DNA of 64,000 bases from Halomonas sp. A11-A (GTDB taxonomy: Bacteria > Pseudomonadota > Gammaproteobacteria > Pseudomonadales > Halomonadaceae). Below the pieces are notes generated by a model that searched no databases, was not told the DNA's origin, and saw nothing but the letters and a program-made list of their open reading frames with translations. The stretch covers positions 186,001 through 250,000 of the forward strand of contig NZ_QGTM01000002.1 in assembly GCF_003182195.1 (NCBI RefSeq), in the 5' to 3' direction. This document shows positions 20,497 through 29,371 of the stretch, in pieces (within the stretch, counting starts at the first letter, position 1; each line of letters starts with the position of its first letter). Made by a program: the position numbers and the translations under genes.

Positions 20497-21270
20497 ATGA
20501 CCCAGGACTTCATTCTGGAGACTCGGGGGTTGACCAAGGAGTTTCGCGGCTTCACCGCCGTGGACGATGTCAACCTGCAGGTCCAGGAGGGGCATATCCA
20601 TGCCCTGATCGGCCCCAACGGGGCGGGCAAGACCACGGTCTTCAACCTGCTCACCAAGTTCCTGCCGCCCACCCGCGGCGAGATCCTCTACCGCGGCAAG
20701 CCGATCACCGGCATGAAGGCCAACGAGATCGCCCGCCTGGGCCTCGTGCGCTCCTTCCAGATCTCCGCGGTGTTCGGCCACATGACCGCCATGGAGAACG
20801 TGCGCGTGGCGCTGCAGCGTCCCATGGGCACCTCCTTCCACTTCTGGAAGTCCGAACGCACCCTCGACCACCTCAACGACCGCGCCATCGAGCTGCTCGA
20901 GGAGGTGGGGCTCGCCGAGTACGCCGACGTGCTCACCGTGGAGATGCCCTACGGCCGCAAGCGGGCCCTGGAGGTCGCCACCACCCTGGCCATGGACCCC
21001 ACCCTGATGCTGCTTGATGAGCCGACCCAGGGTATGGGCGCCGAGGACGTCGACCGCATCGTCGAGCTGATCCGCCGGGTCGCCCGGGGGCGCACCGTGC
21101 TGATGGTGGAGCACAACCTCAGTGTGGTGAGCCGGCTGTGCGATCGCATCACCGTGCTGGCCCGCGGCGCGGTGCTGGCTGAGGGCGACTACGCCACCGT
21201 CTCCGCCGACCCGCGGGTCAAGGAGGCCTACATGGGCAGCGAAGCGGCGGAAGAGGAGGCCACGGCATGA
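20497..21270 (+). CDS. LIV-type ABC importer ATPase 1 (LivG-like)
   Basis: The 257-residue ATPase has Walker [10 protein letters not shown] near residue 39, Walker B LMLLDEPTQGM near 170 and H-switch VEHNLSVV. The usual LSGGQ signature reads MPYGRKRALEVA, as is common in the LivG branch. It would energise the LivH/LivM-like permeases encoded four and five genes downstream. It opens the operon, overlaps livF-like by four bases (ATGA) and has an AGAGAGGA ribosome site. Confidence 0.92.
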   Translation: MTQDFILETRGLTKEFRGFTAVDDVNLQVQEGHIHALIGPNGAGKTTVFNLLTKFLPPTRGEILYRGKPITGMKANEIARLGLVRSFQISAVFGHMTAMENVRVALQRPMGTSFHFWKSERTLDHLNDRAIELLEEVGLAEYADVLTVEMPYGRKRALEVATTLAMDPTLMLLDEPTQGMGAEDVDRIVELIRRVARGRTVLMVEHNLSVVSRLCDRITVLARGAVLAEGDYATVSADPRVKEAYMGSEAAEEEATA

Positions 21271-22025
21271 ACCAGGCAGCCCAGGCGATGCAGGCCCCGG
21301 CCCTGCAGTACCAGGACCGCGACGGCGCCGAGATGCTGCGGGTCAGCGACCTGCACGCCTTCTACGGCGAGTCGCACATCCTCCACGGTGTCGACTTCAA
21401 CGTGAAGCGCGGCGAGCTCGTGACCCTGCTCGGGCGCAACGGCGCCGGGCGCAGCACCACCCTCAAGGCGATCATGAACATGGTCGGCCGGCGCACCGGC
21501 TCGATCATGATCAACGGCACCGAGACGCTGGGCATGCCGGCGCACCGCATCCCGCGGCTGGGGATTGGCTACTGCCCTGAGGAGCGCGGCATCTTCGCCA
21601 GCCTCGACGTCGAGGAGAACCTGCTGCTGCCGCCCACGGTGCGCTCCGGCGGGATGTCGATCGACGAGATCTACGCGATGTTCCCCAACCTCTACGAGCG
21701 GCGGCGCAGTCAGGGCACGCGGCTCTCCGGGGGCGAGCAGCAGATGCTGGCCATGGCGCGGATCCTGCGCACCGGGGCGCGGCTCTTGCTGCTCGACGAG
21801 ATCACCGAGGGGCTGGCGCCGGTCATCGTCCAGAAGCTGGGCGAGGTGCTGGTCAAGCTCAAGGAGCGCGGCATGACCATCGTGCTGGTGGAGCAGAACT
21901 TCCGCTTTGCCGCCCCCTTGGCCGACCGCCACTTCGTGATGGATCACGGCCTGATCGTTGAGGAGATCTCGGCGGCCGAGCTGCCGAGCCGGCGCGAGCA
22001 CCTGCACACCTTGCTGGGGGTGTAG
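21267..22025 (+). CDS. LIV-type ABC importer ATPase 2 (LivF-like) with Walker A Lys-to-Arg change
   Basis: The 252-residue ATPase has the signature LSGGEQQMLAMARIL near residue 152, Walker B LLLLDEITEGLAP and switch VEQNFRFA. Its Walker A reads GRNGAGRST near residue 56: the invariant lysine that holds the beta and gamma phosphates is arginine (codon CGC). The rest is intact, so this may be an asymmetric ATPase pair with one weak site. Translation is coupled to the preceding ATPase gene. Confidence 0.9.
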   Translation: MNQAAQAMQAPALQYQDRDGAEMLRVSDLHAFYGESHILHGVDFNVKRGELVTLLGRNGAGRSTTLKAIMNMVGRRTGSIMINGTETLGMPAHRIPRLGIGYCPEERGIFASLDVEENLLLPPTVRSGGMSIDEIYAMFPNLYERRRSQGTRLSGGEQQMLAMARILRTGARLLLLDEITEGLAPVIVQKLGEVLVKLKERGMTIVLVEQNFRFAAPLADRHFVMDHGLIVEEISAAELPSRREHLHTLLGV

Positions 22026-22098
22026 GCCGGGCCAGCGTCGCAGCGCCACCGCAATTCACAACACCGAATCCCAACAACACGCCGCAACACCACATCGC

Positions 22099-22126
22099 AA
22101 CAACAACAAGAGCCCCGCTTCGGGGC
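22099..22126 (+). promoter_or_regulatory. CA-rich motif and hairpin in the substrate-binding-protein leader
   Basis: AACAACAACAA at 22099-22109 matches the Hfq/Crc-type AANAANAA pattern. It is followed by a six-bp hairpin GCCCCG-CTT-CGGGGC at 22112-22126, just upstream of the AGAGGAGA ribosome site. It lies within the operon and may tune or process the message for the binding protein. Confidence 0.4.
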
Positions 22127-22139
22127 AGAGGAGATCAGC

Positions 22140-23360
22140 ATGACCTTCATCAAGAAGAGCCTCACCGCCGCCGTTGCCCTGGCCGCCACCGCTGCCATGG
22201 CTACCACCGCCCAGGCCGAGATCAGCGACGGAGAGGTGCGTATCGGCTACCTGGCCGACATGTCCGGCACCTACCGCGACCTGGCCGGCCCCGGTGGCCT
22301 CGAGGCCCTGCGCATGGCCGTGGAAGACTTCGGCGGCAACGTCAACGGCGCCCCGATCCAGGTCTTCAGTGCCGACGACCGCAACAGCGCCGACGTGGGC
22401 GCCAATACCGTGCGCGAGTGGTTCGATACCCGCAACGTCGACCTGGTCTCCGGCCTGGTGGCCTCCTCGGTGGTCATCGCCGCTACCCGGGTGATCGAGG
22501 AGAACAACGGCCTGGGCATCATCTCCGGCTCCGCGGCCTCCAGCATCACCAACGAGCACTGCACCCCGAACCATATCCACTGGGTCTATGACACCTACCC
22601 GCTGGCCAACGGCACCGCCAAGGCGATCGTCGAGCAGGGTGGCGACACCTGGTTCATGCTCACCGCCGACTACGCCTTCGGTCACGCCCTGGAAGGCGAC
22701 GTGACCCGGGTGGTCGAGGAGGCCGGTGGCGAGATCATTGGTGGCGTGCGTCATCCCTTCCCCACCGACGACTTCTCCTCCTACATCCTCCAGGCCCAGG
22801 GCTCCGGCGCCAAGATCATCGGCCTGGCCAACGCCGGCTCCGATACCGTCAACTCCATCATGACCGCCAGCCAGTTCGGCGTAGTCGAGGCTGGCCAGCA
22901 GCTCGCCGGTCTGCTGGTCTTCCTCAACGACGTCTACGCCATGGGCCTCGAGGATACCCAGGGGCTGCTGTTGACCACCGGCTGGTACTGGAACATGGAC
23001 GACGAGTCCCGCGAGTGGGCCGAGCGCTACTACGAGCGCGTGGGTCGCATGCCGACCATGGTCCAGGCCGGCATCTACTCCAGCACCATGCACTACCTGG
23101 AGACCGTGGCCGAGCTGGGCACCGATGATCCTGTCGCCGTGCGCGCTGCCCTGGGCGAGAAGCCGATCAATGACTTCTTCTCCCGCAACGGTCGCGTTCG
23201 CGAGGACGGCCGCATGGTCCACGACATGTTCCTGGCCCAGGTGAAGTCGCCGGAGGAGTCCGAGCACGAGTGGGACCTCTACGAGATCCTCGCCACCATT
23301 CCCGCCGAGGAGGCGTTCCGTCCGCTCTCCGAGAGCCAGTGCAAGCTGGTGCAGAACTGA
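22140..23360 (+). CDS. periplasmic ABC substrate-binding protein (Peripla_BP_6, LIV type)
   Basis: The 406-residue precursor has a signal peptide ending ATTAQA (about residue 25), then a two-lobed type I periplasmic binding fold: IGYLADMSGTYRDLAGPGG near residue 34, LVSGLVASSVVIAATRV near 105 and a DYAFGHALEGDV segment near 180. Ligand cannot be read from sequence; candidates are branched-chain amino acids, amides or other small amines. It is preceded by a leader hairpin and followed by a strong GC hairpin, which may raise its expression over the permeases. Confidence 0.9.
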   Translation: MTFIKKSLTAAVALAATAAMATTAQAEISDGEVRIGYLADMSGTYRDLAGPGGLEALRMAVEDFGGNVNGAPIQVFSADDRNSADVGANTVREWFDTRNVDLVSGLVASSVVIAATRVIEENNGLGIISGSAASSITNEHCTPNHIHWVYDTYPLANGTAKAIVEQGGDTWFMLTADYAFGHALEGDVTRVVEEAGGEIIGGVRHPFPTDDFSSYILQAQGSGAKIIGLANAGSDTVNSIMTASQFGVVEAGQQLAGLLVFLNDVYAMGLEDTQGLLLTTGWYWNMDDESREWAERYYERVGRMPTMVQAGIYSSTMHYLETVAELGTDDPVAVRAALGEKPINDFFSRNGRVREDGRMVHDMFLAQVKSPEESEHEWDLYEILATIPAEEAFRPLSESQCKLVQN

Positions 23361-23372
23361 AGCGAGCAGACC

Positions 23373-23394
23373 GGCGGCGGCGCGAGCCGCCGCC
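23373..23394 (+). repeat. strong GC hairpin between binding protein and permease genes
   Basis: GGCGGCGGC (23373-23381) pairs perfectly with GCCGCCGCC (23386-23394) around a GCGA loop. There is no T-run. A hairpin in this position often protects the upstream message from 3' exonucleases and gives more binding protein than permease. Confidence 0.6.
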
Positions 23395-23417
23395 CCCTCT
23401 GACGGGAGATTCCTGAC

Positions 23418-24305
23418 ATGACGATGATATTCGGGGTGCCGCTGGCGGTGTTCCTCGGCCAGCTCCTGCTCGGCCTGATCAACGGTGCCTTCTACGCCCT
23501 GCTCAGCCTGGGCCTGGCGGTGATCTTCGGCCTGCTGAAGATCGTCAACTTCGCTCACGGTGCCATGTACATGCTGGGGGCCTTCGCCACCCTGCTCGGC
23601 ATGCGCTACCTGGGCATCAACTACTGGGCGGCGCTGCTGCTCGCGCCGCTCTTCGTCGGCCTGTTCGGCATGCTGCTCGAGCGCACCCTGCTGCGCCGCA
23701 TCGCCCACCTGGACCACCTCTACGGCCTGCTGCTGACCTTCGGCCTGGCGCTGATCTTCGAGGGCACCCTGGTCAACTTCTTCGGCGTCTCAGGGGCTCG
23801 CTACCCGACTCCCGAGGCGCTCCAGGGCGGCTTCCAGCTTGGCTTCATGTTCCTGCCCAAGTACCGCGCCTTCGTGCTGGTGGCGGCCATCGTGGTGTGC
23901 CTCGCCACCTGGTACATGATCGAGCGCACCCGCCTCGGCGCCTACCTGCGCGCCGGCACCGAGAACCCGGCGCTGATGCAGGCCTTCGGCGTCAACGTGC
24001 CGCTGCTGATCACCCTCACCTACGGCTTCGGCGTGGCGCTGGCCGCCTTCGCCGGGGTGCTGGCCGCACCGCTCTATCCGGTGTCGCCCACCATGGGCTC
24101 CAACCTCTTGATCGTGGTCTTCGCGGTGGTGGTGATCGGCGGCATGGGCTCGATCCTGGGCGCCGTGCTCACCGGCCTCGGCATGGGCCTGATCGAGGGC
24201 CTCACCAAGGTGTACTACCCCGAGGCGGCCAACACCGTGATCTTCCTGGTGATGATCCTGGTGCTGCTGCTGCGACCCGCCGGCCTGTTCGGCAAGGAGG
24301 CATGA
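23418..24305 (+). CDS. LIV-type ABC permease 1 (LivH-like)
   Basis: The 295-residue protein has about eight membrane segments and the LivH pattern: LINGAFYALLSLGLAVIFGLLKIVNFAHGAM at the N-terminus (given here in family form over residues 18-48), an ERTLLRRI motif near 90, and the cytoplasmic coupling EAA-like stretch near residue 165-200. It forms the inner-membrane channel with the next gene product. The stop overlaps a possible livM start. Confidence 0.9.
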   Translation: MTMIFGVPLAVFLGQLLLGLINGAFYALLSLGLAVIFGLLKIVNFAHGAMYMLGAFATLLGMRYLGINYWAALLLAPLFVGLFGMLLERTLLRRIAHLDHLYGLLLTFGLALIFEGTLVNFFGVSGARYPTPEALQGGFQLGFMFLPKYRAFVLVAAIVVCLATWYMIERTRLGAYLRAGTENPALMQAFGVNVPLLITLTYGFGVALAAFAGVLAAPLYPVSPTMGSNLLIVVFAVVVIGGMGSILGAVLTGLGMGLIEGLTKVYYPEAANTVIFLVMILVLLLRPAGLFGKEA

Positions 24306-24307
24306 CC

Positions 24308-25297
24308 ATGTCCGCGACCCAGACCCAGACGCTGACTCCCTCCATGAAGCGTCAGCGCCGCGCCGATATTCGCCGCAACGTCTTCTACCTGGTGCTGATC
24401 GGCATCGGCCTGGTGGCGCCCTTCGTCGCCTACCCGGTGTTCCTGATGAAGGTGCTGTGCTTCGCGCTCTTCGCCTGCGCCTTCAACCTGCTGCTCGGCT
24501 ACGCGGGGCTGCTCTCCTTCGGCCACGCCGCCTTCCTGGCCACCGGTGGCTATATCACCGGCTACCTGCTGGCGAGCTATCCCGGGTTGACCCCTGAGCT
24601 CGGCATCATCGCCGGCACCCTGGTCGCCGTGGCGCTGGGGGCGGTGTTCGGGGCGCTGTCGATCCGTCGCCAGGGCATCTACTTCGCCATGGTGACCCTG
24701 GCGCTGGCCCAGCTGGTGTTCTTCGTCTACGTCCAGTCGCCCTTCACCGGCGGCGAGGATGGCCTGCACGGGGTGCCGCGGGGCGAGCTGTTCGGCATCA
24801 TCAGCCTGCGCAACAACCTGGCGATGTACTACTTCGTGTTCGCCGTCTTCCTGTTCGGCTTCGCGGTCATCCAGCGCGCCGTGCACTCGCCCTACGGCCA
24901 GGTGCTCAAGGCGATCCGCGAGAACGAGCCGCGGGCGATCTCGCTGGGCTACAACGTCGACGCCTACAAGCTGGTGGCCTTCGTCCTCTCCGCGGGCCTC
25001 GCGGGCCTGGCCGGCTCCACCAAGACGGTGGTCTTCCAGCTCGCCTCGCTGACCGATGCCCACTGGCACATGTCCGGCGAGGTGATCCTGATGACCCTGC
25101 TGGGCGGGGTGGGCACCCTGTTCGGCCCGGTGGTCGGCGCCGGCATCGTGGTCAGCCTGCAGCACCTGCTGGCGCAGTCGCCGCTGGGCAACTGGGTGGG
25201 GCCGATCCTCGGGGTGATCTTCGTGATCTGCGTGCTGAGCTTCCGCAGCGGTATCGTCGGCGAGATCCTCAAGTCCTACCGCAAGAACTTCAAGTAG
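24308..25297 (+). CDS. LIV-type ABC permease 2 (LivM-like)
   Basis: The 329-residue protein has about ten hydrophobic segments with the LivM core LLGYAGLLSFGHAAFLATG near residue 60 and FAMVTLALAQLVFF near 120. I chose ATG 24308 because AAGGAGG ends seven bases upstream; an alternative ATG at 24302 overlaps the preceding stop (ATGA) but sits only one base after the ribosome site. A strong terminator closes the operon at 25361. Confidence 0.9.
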   Translation: MSATQTQTLTPSMKRQRRADIRRNVFYLVLIGIGLVAPFVAYPVFLMKVLCFALFACAFNLLLGYAGLLSFGHAAFLATGGYITGYLLASYPGLTPELGIIAGTLVAVALGAVFGALSIRRQGIYFAMVTLALAQLVFFVYVQSPFTGGEDGLHGVPRGELFGIISLRNNLAMYYFVFAVFLFGFAVIQRAVHSPYGQVLKAIRENEPRAISLGYNVDAYKLVAFVLSAGLAGLAGSTKTVVFQLASLTDAHWHMSGEVILMTLLGGVGTLFGPVVGAGIVVSLQHLLAQSPLGNWVGPILGVIFVICVLSFRSGIVGEILKSYRKNFK

Positions 25298-25360
25298 TCG
25301 GCAAGGGGCGTCCGGTCGCGCAACGCCGAGGCCCCGACCATACTCTTCACTTCTACCTTC

Positions 25361-25385
25361 AGGCGCCCCCCGGGGCGCCTTTTTT
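25361..25385 (+). terminator. intrinsic terminator of the LIV-type operon
   Basis: AGGCGCCCC (25361-25369) pairs with GGGGCGCCT (25372-25380) with a two-base loop and runs into six T residues. The convergent LysR gene ends 20 bases beyond. Confidence 0.93.
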
Positions 25386-25404
25386 GATGCGCCTGGCGCG
25401 GCGC

Positions 25405-26346
25405 TCACCGGTGCCAGAGAAAGCTCGAGGCCATCACGCCGCTGCCCGCACCGGTGCCGGTTCGTCCTGGCAGGCTGCTGGGCAGATGCGCCACCAGATG
25501 ATCGATGAACTGGCGTACCTTTGGGGAGCGCTGGCGGTGGCGTGGAAAGACCGCCCAGACGGCAGTATCGTCATGGCGATAGGCGTCGAGCACCGAAATG
25601 AGGGCGCCGCTGGCCAGGTGCTCCTCCACGTAGTAGTCGGGCAGCTGGGCCAGGCCCAGCCCCTTGAGGGCGGCATCCAGCAGGGCAGGACCCGAGTTGG
25701 CGCGCCATGCTCCGGATACCCTTACCTCGCGACGTACGCCTTCCACGGCAAAGCGCCAGTGGTCTCGGGTGCCGATCAGACAGCGGTGGCGGGAGAGCTC
25801 CGCCAGGGCGTGGGGCTGGGAAACATGGGCGAAGTAGGCTGGTGCTCCCACCACGTACTCGCGCCGCTCGCAGAGCCGACGGGCCACCAGGCTCGAGTCC
25901 TCCAGCCGCCCCATGCGGATGGCGATATCGAAGCCCTCGTCGATGATGTCCACCTGGCGGTTGGTGAAATGCATGCGCACCTCGAGGCGCGGGTGGGCCA
26001 GCAGGAAGTCGTTGACCAGGGGGGCGATGAAGCGTTCGCCGAAGGTGGTGGCCGAGGTGAGGCTGAGCAGGCCCCGAGGGCGCTCCTGGAGGTCGCTGAG
26101 AGCCGCCTCGGCCTCGCGGAAGCCGTCGAACAGCTGGCGGCAGTGGGTGAAATAGAGCCGCCCCTCGTCGGTCAGGTGGGTCTGGCGCGTAGTGCGGTAG
26201 AGCAGGGCGGTACCGAGCTGCTGCTCGAGCTGGGCCACAAGCCGGCTGACGTGGGAGGGCGAGACGGACAGCTCCCGGGCGGCGGCGGCGAAGGTGCCCA
26301 GGCGCACCACTTCCACGAAGGCTTCGATACGATCCCAGCGCTGCAT
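25405..26346 (-). CDS. LysR-family transcriptional regulator next to frmA
   Basis: The 313-residue protein has the N-terminal winged helix-turn-helix (RIEAFVEVVRLGTFAAAARELSVS, given by position 6-29) and a LysR substrate domain (about 90-295) with the LTSATTFGERFIAPLV start typical of the DsdC/CrgA-like subgroup. It is divergent from frmA, and a perfect ATTATTGC palindrome lies between them, so it likely controls frmA and itself. Inducer unknown. Confidence 0.9.
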   Translation of the reverse strand: MQRWDRIEAFVEVVRLGTFAAAARELSVSPSHVSRLVAQLEQQLGTALLYRTTRQTHLTDEGRLYFTHCRQLFDGFREAEAALSDLQERPRGLLSLTSATTFGERFIAPLVNDFLLAHPRLEVRMHFTNRQVDIIDEGFDIAIRMGRLEDSSLVARRLCERREYVVGAPAYFAHVSQPHALAELSRHRCLIGTRDHWRFAVEGVRREVRVSGAWRANSGPALLDAALKGLGLAQLPDYYVEEHLASGALISVLDAYRHDDTAVWAVFPRHRQRSPKVRQFIDHLVAHLPSSLPGRTGTGAGSGVMASSFLWHR

Positions 26347-26362
26347 GGCAGGTTCCTCGTTG

Positions 26363-27580
<1,218 letters not shown>

Positions 27581-27656
27581 TGCGCCGGGGGCCGTATCGC
27601 CCTTGACCCCTGACAGCGCGGCTGGGACAGGAGTCCCGGCCGCCCGGAGATTTCCC

Positions 27657-28514
27657 ATGACCATGACCGAGAACCTGGAGCTGGTGTCGGCCAACAAGAG
27701 CTTCGGCGGCTGGCACAAGCGCTACCGCCACCGCTCCCGGGCGCTGGACTGCGAGATGGTCTTCGCCATCTACCTGCCTCCCCAAGCCGAGACCGAGCGG
27801 GTGCCGCTGCTGTGGTGGCTCTCCGGCCTGACCTGCACCGACGAGAACTTTATGCAGAAGGCCGGTGCCCATCGCCTGGCGGCGGAGCTGGGCATCGCCA
27901 TCGTCTGCCCCGACACCAGCCCGCGGGGTACCGACCTGGCCGGCGAGCATGACAGCTATGACTTCGGCAGCGGTGCCGGTTTCTATGTCAACGCCACCCA
28001 GTCGCCCTGGAAGAAACACTATCGCATGTACGACTACGTCGCCGAGGAGCTCCCCTCGGTGGTGAGGCAGCACTTCCCGGTGAACGGGCGCGAGTCGATT
28101 AGCGGCCACTCCATGGGCGGCCACGGGGCACTGATCATGGCCCTGCGCCGGCCCGGCCACTACCGCTCGGTGTCGGCCTTCGCGCCCATCGTCAATCCGT
28201 CGGAGTGCCCCTGGGGCCAGAAGGCCTTTGGTGGCTACCTGGGCGAGGACCGCGGCAAGTGGACCCAGTACGACGCCTGCGAGCTGGTGGCCCGCGGTGC
28301 CTCCCGCCAGCCGCTGTTCATCGACCAGGGCGAGGCCGACGACTTCCTCGACGAGCAGCTCAGGCCGGAGCGGCTGGAGGCGGTGTGCGCCGAGCACGAC
28401 CACCCGCTCACCCTGCGTCGGCAGCCCGGCTACGATCACAGCTACTACTTCATCGCCTCCTTCATCGAGGATCACCTGCGCTATCACGCCGAACGGCTGC
28501 ACAAGAATCTCTAG
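27657..28514 (+). CDS. fghA: S-formylglutathione hydrolase
   Basis: The esterase D type hydrolase releases formate and GSH from S-formylglutathione. The 285-residue alpha/beta hydrolase has the nucleophile elbow GHSMGGHGAL near residue 147, an oxyanion region WLSGLTCTDENF near 53 and the catalytic histidine in PGYDHSYYF near 260. I chose ATG 27657 with GGAGA six bases upstream; ATG 27663 is an alternative. It follows frmA by 76 bases, probably co-transcribed. Confidence 0.95.
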   Translation: MTMTENLELVSANKSFGGWHKRYRHRSRALDCEMVFAIYLPPQAETERVPLLWWLSGLTCTDENFMQKAGAHRLAAELGIAIVCPDTSPRGTDLAGEHDSYDFGSGAGFYVNATQSPWKKHYRMYDYVAEELPSVVRQHFPVNGRESISGHSMGGHGALIMALRRPGHYRSVSAFAPIVNPSECPWGQKAFGGYLGEDRGKWTQYDACELVARGASRQPLFIDQGEADDFLDEQLRPERLEAVCAEHDHPLTLRRQPGYDHSYYFIASFIEDHLRYHAERLHKNL

Positions 28515-28634
28515 CGCGTTGAGGATGCGCCGGCCGCTCGCCTCCCTTGCCGCGATGCGAGCCCGTATACTGGTCGTCTGGCGTCGGGTTCGCAGGGGCG
28601 AGTGGTCGTGGGTCGAGCGATAGTGAGAAGAGGA

Positions 28635-29339
28635 ATGGTCAGGGCATGGGGCCGCCGGCTGTGGGGCTGGCTGTGGCGCGTCGTGCTGGGCTTCGTGGTG
28701 TTCTCGGTACTGCTGGTGCTGCTGTTTCGCCAGTTGCCGGTGTTCGGCTCCATGGTGATGGTGGAGCGCAAGGTGCAGTCCTGGATCTCCCGGGAGCCCA
28801 TCGAGCTTCGCCACCAGTGGCGCCCCTGGGAGGCGCTCTCCGACCACGCCAAGCTGGCGGTGATCGCTGCCGAGGACCAGCGCTTTCCCGAGCATCGCGG
28901 CTTCGACCTGGTGGAGATGCGCCGCGCCTGGGAGTCCAACCGTGCCGGGGGGCGGCTGCGCGGGGCCAGCACCCTGAGCCAGCAGACCGCCAAGAACCTC
29001 TTCCTGTGGACCGGGCGCAGCTGGGCGCGCAAAGGGCTGGAGGCATGGTTCACCCTGCTGATCGAGACCCTGTGGCCCAAGCAGCGCATCCTCGAGGTCT
29101 ATTTGAACATCGCCGAATGGGACAGCGGCGTGTTCGGCCTGGAGGCCGCGGCCCAGCACTACTTCGGGGTCTCTGCCGGCCAGCTCACGACCGTGCAGGC
29201 CAGCCGCTTGGCGGCCATCCTGCCCAACCCGCGGGGTTGGGATGCGGCGCGCCCCAGCCCGCACGTGGAGCGGCGCAGCGCCTGGATCCGCCAGCAGATG
29301 AACAACCTGGGCGGGCCGGCCTATCTTGAAAGACTCTAG
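28635..29339 (+). CDS. mtgA: monofunctional biosynthetic peptidoglycan transglycosylase
   Basis: MtgA polymerises lipid II glycan strands at the inner membrane. The 234-residue protein has one N-terminal membrane anchor (about residues 12-32) and the GT51 motifs AAEDQRFPEHRGFD near 77, GASTLSQQTAKNLFLW near 110, RKGLEAWFTLLIE near 134 and EVYLNIAEWDSGVFG near 155. The start is uncertain: a GTG at 28623 is in frame and would put AGAGGA inside the gene. It sits oddly between formaldehyde and formate oxidation genes. Confidence 0.93.
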   Translation: MVRAWGRRLWGWLWRVVLGFVVFSVLLVLLFRQLPVFGSMVMVERKVQSWISREPIELRHQWRPWEALSDHAKLAVIAAEDQRFPEHRGFDLVEMRRAWESNRAGGRLRGASTLSQQTAKNLFLWTGRSWARKGLEAWFTLLIETLWPKQRILEVYLNIAEWDSGVFGLEAAAQHYFGVSAGQLTTVQASRLAAILPNPRGWDAARPSPHVERRSAWIRQQMNNLGGPAYLERL

Positions 29340-29371
29340 CCTCGTCTGCCCGCCGACTCCGGGAGCCCGCC

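Noticed and set aside
28566..28571. TATACT as a promoter for mtgA
   Set aside because: No -35 box at a usable distance (nearest TTGCCG is only 12 bases away).
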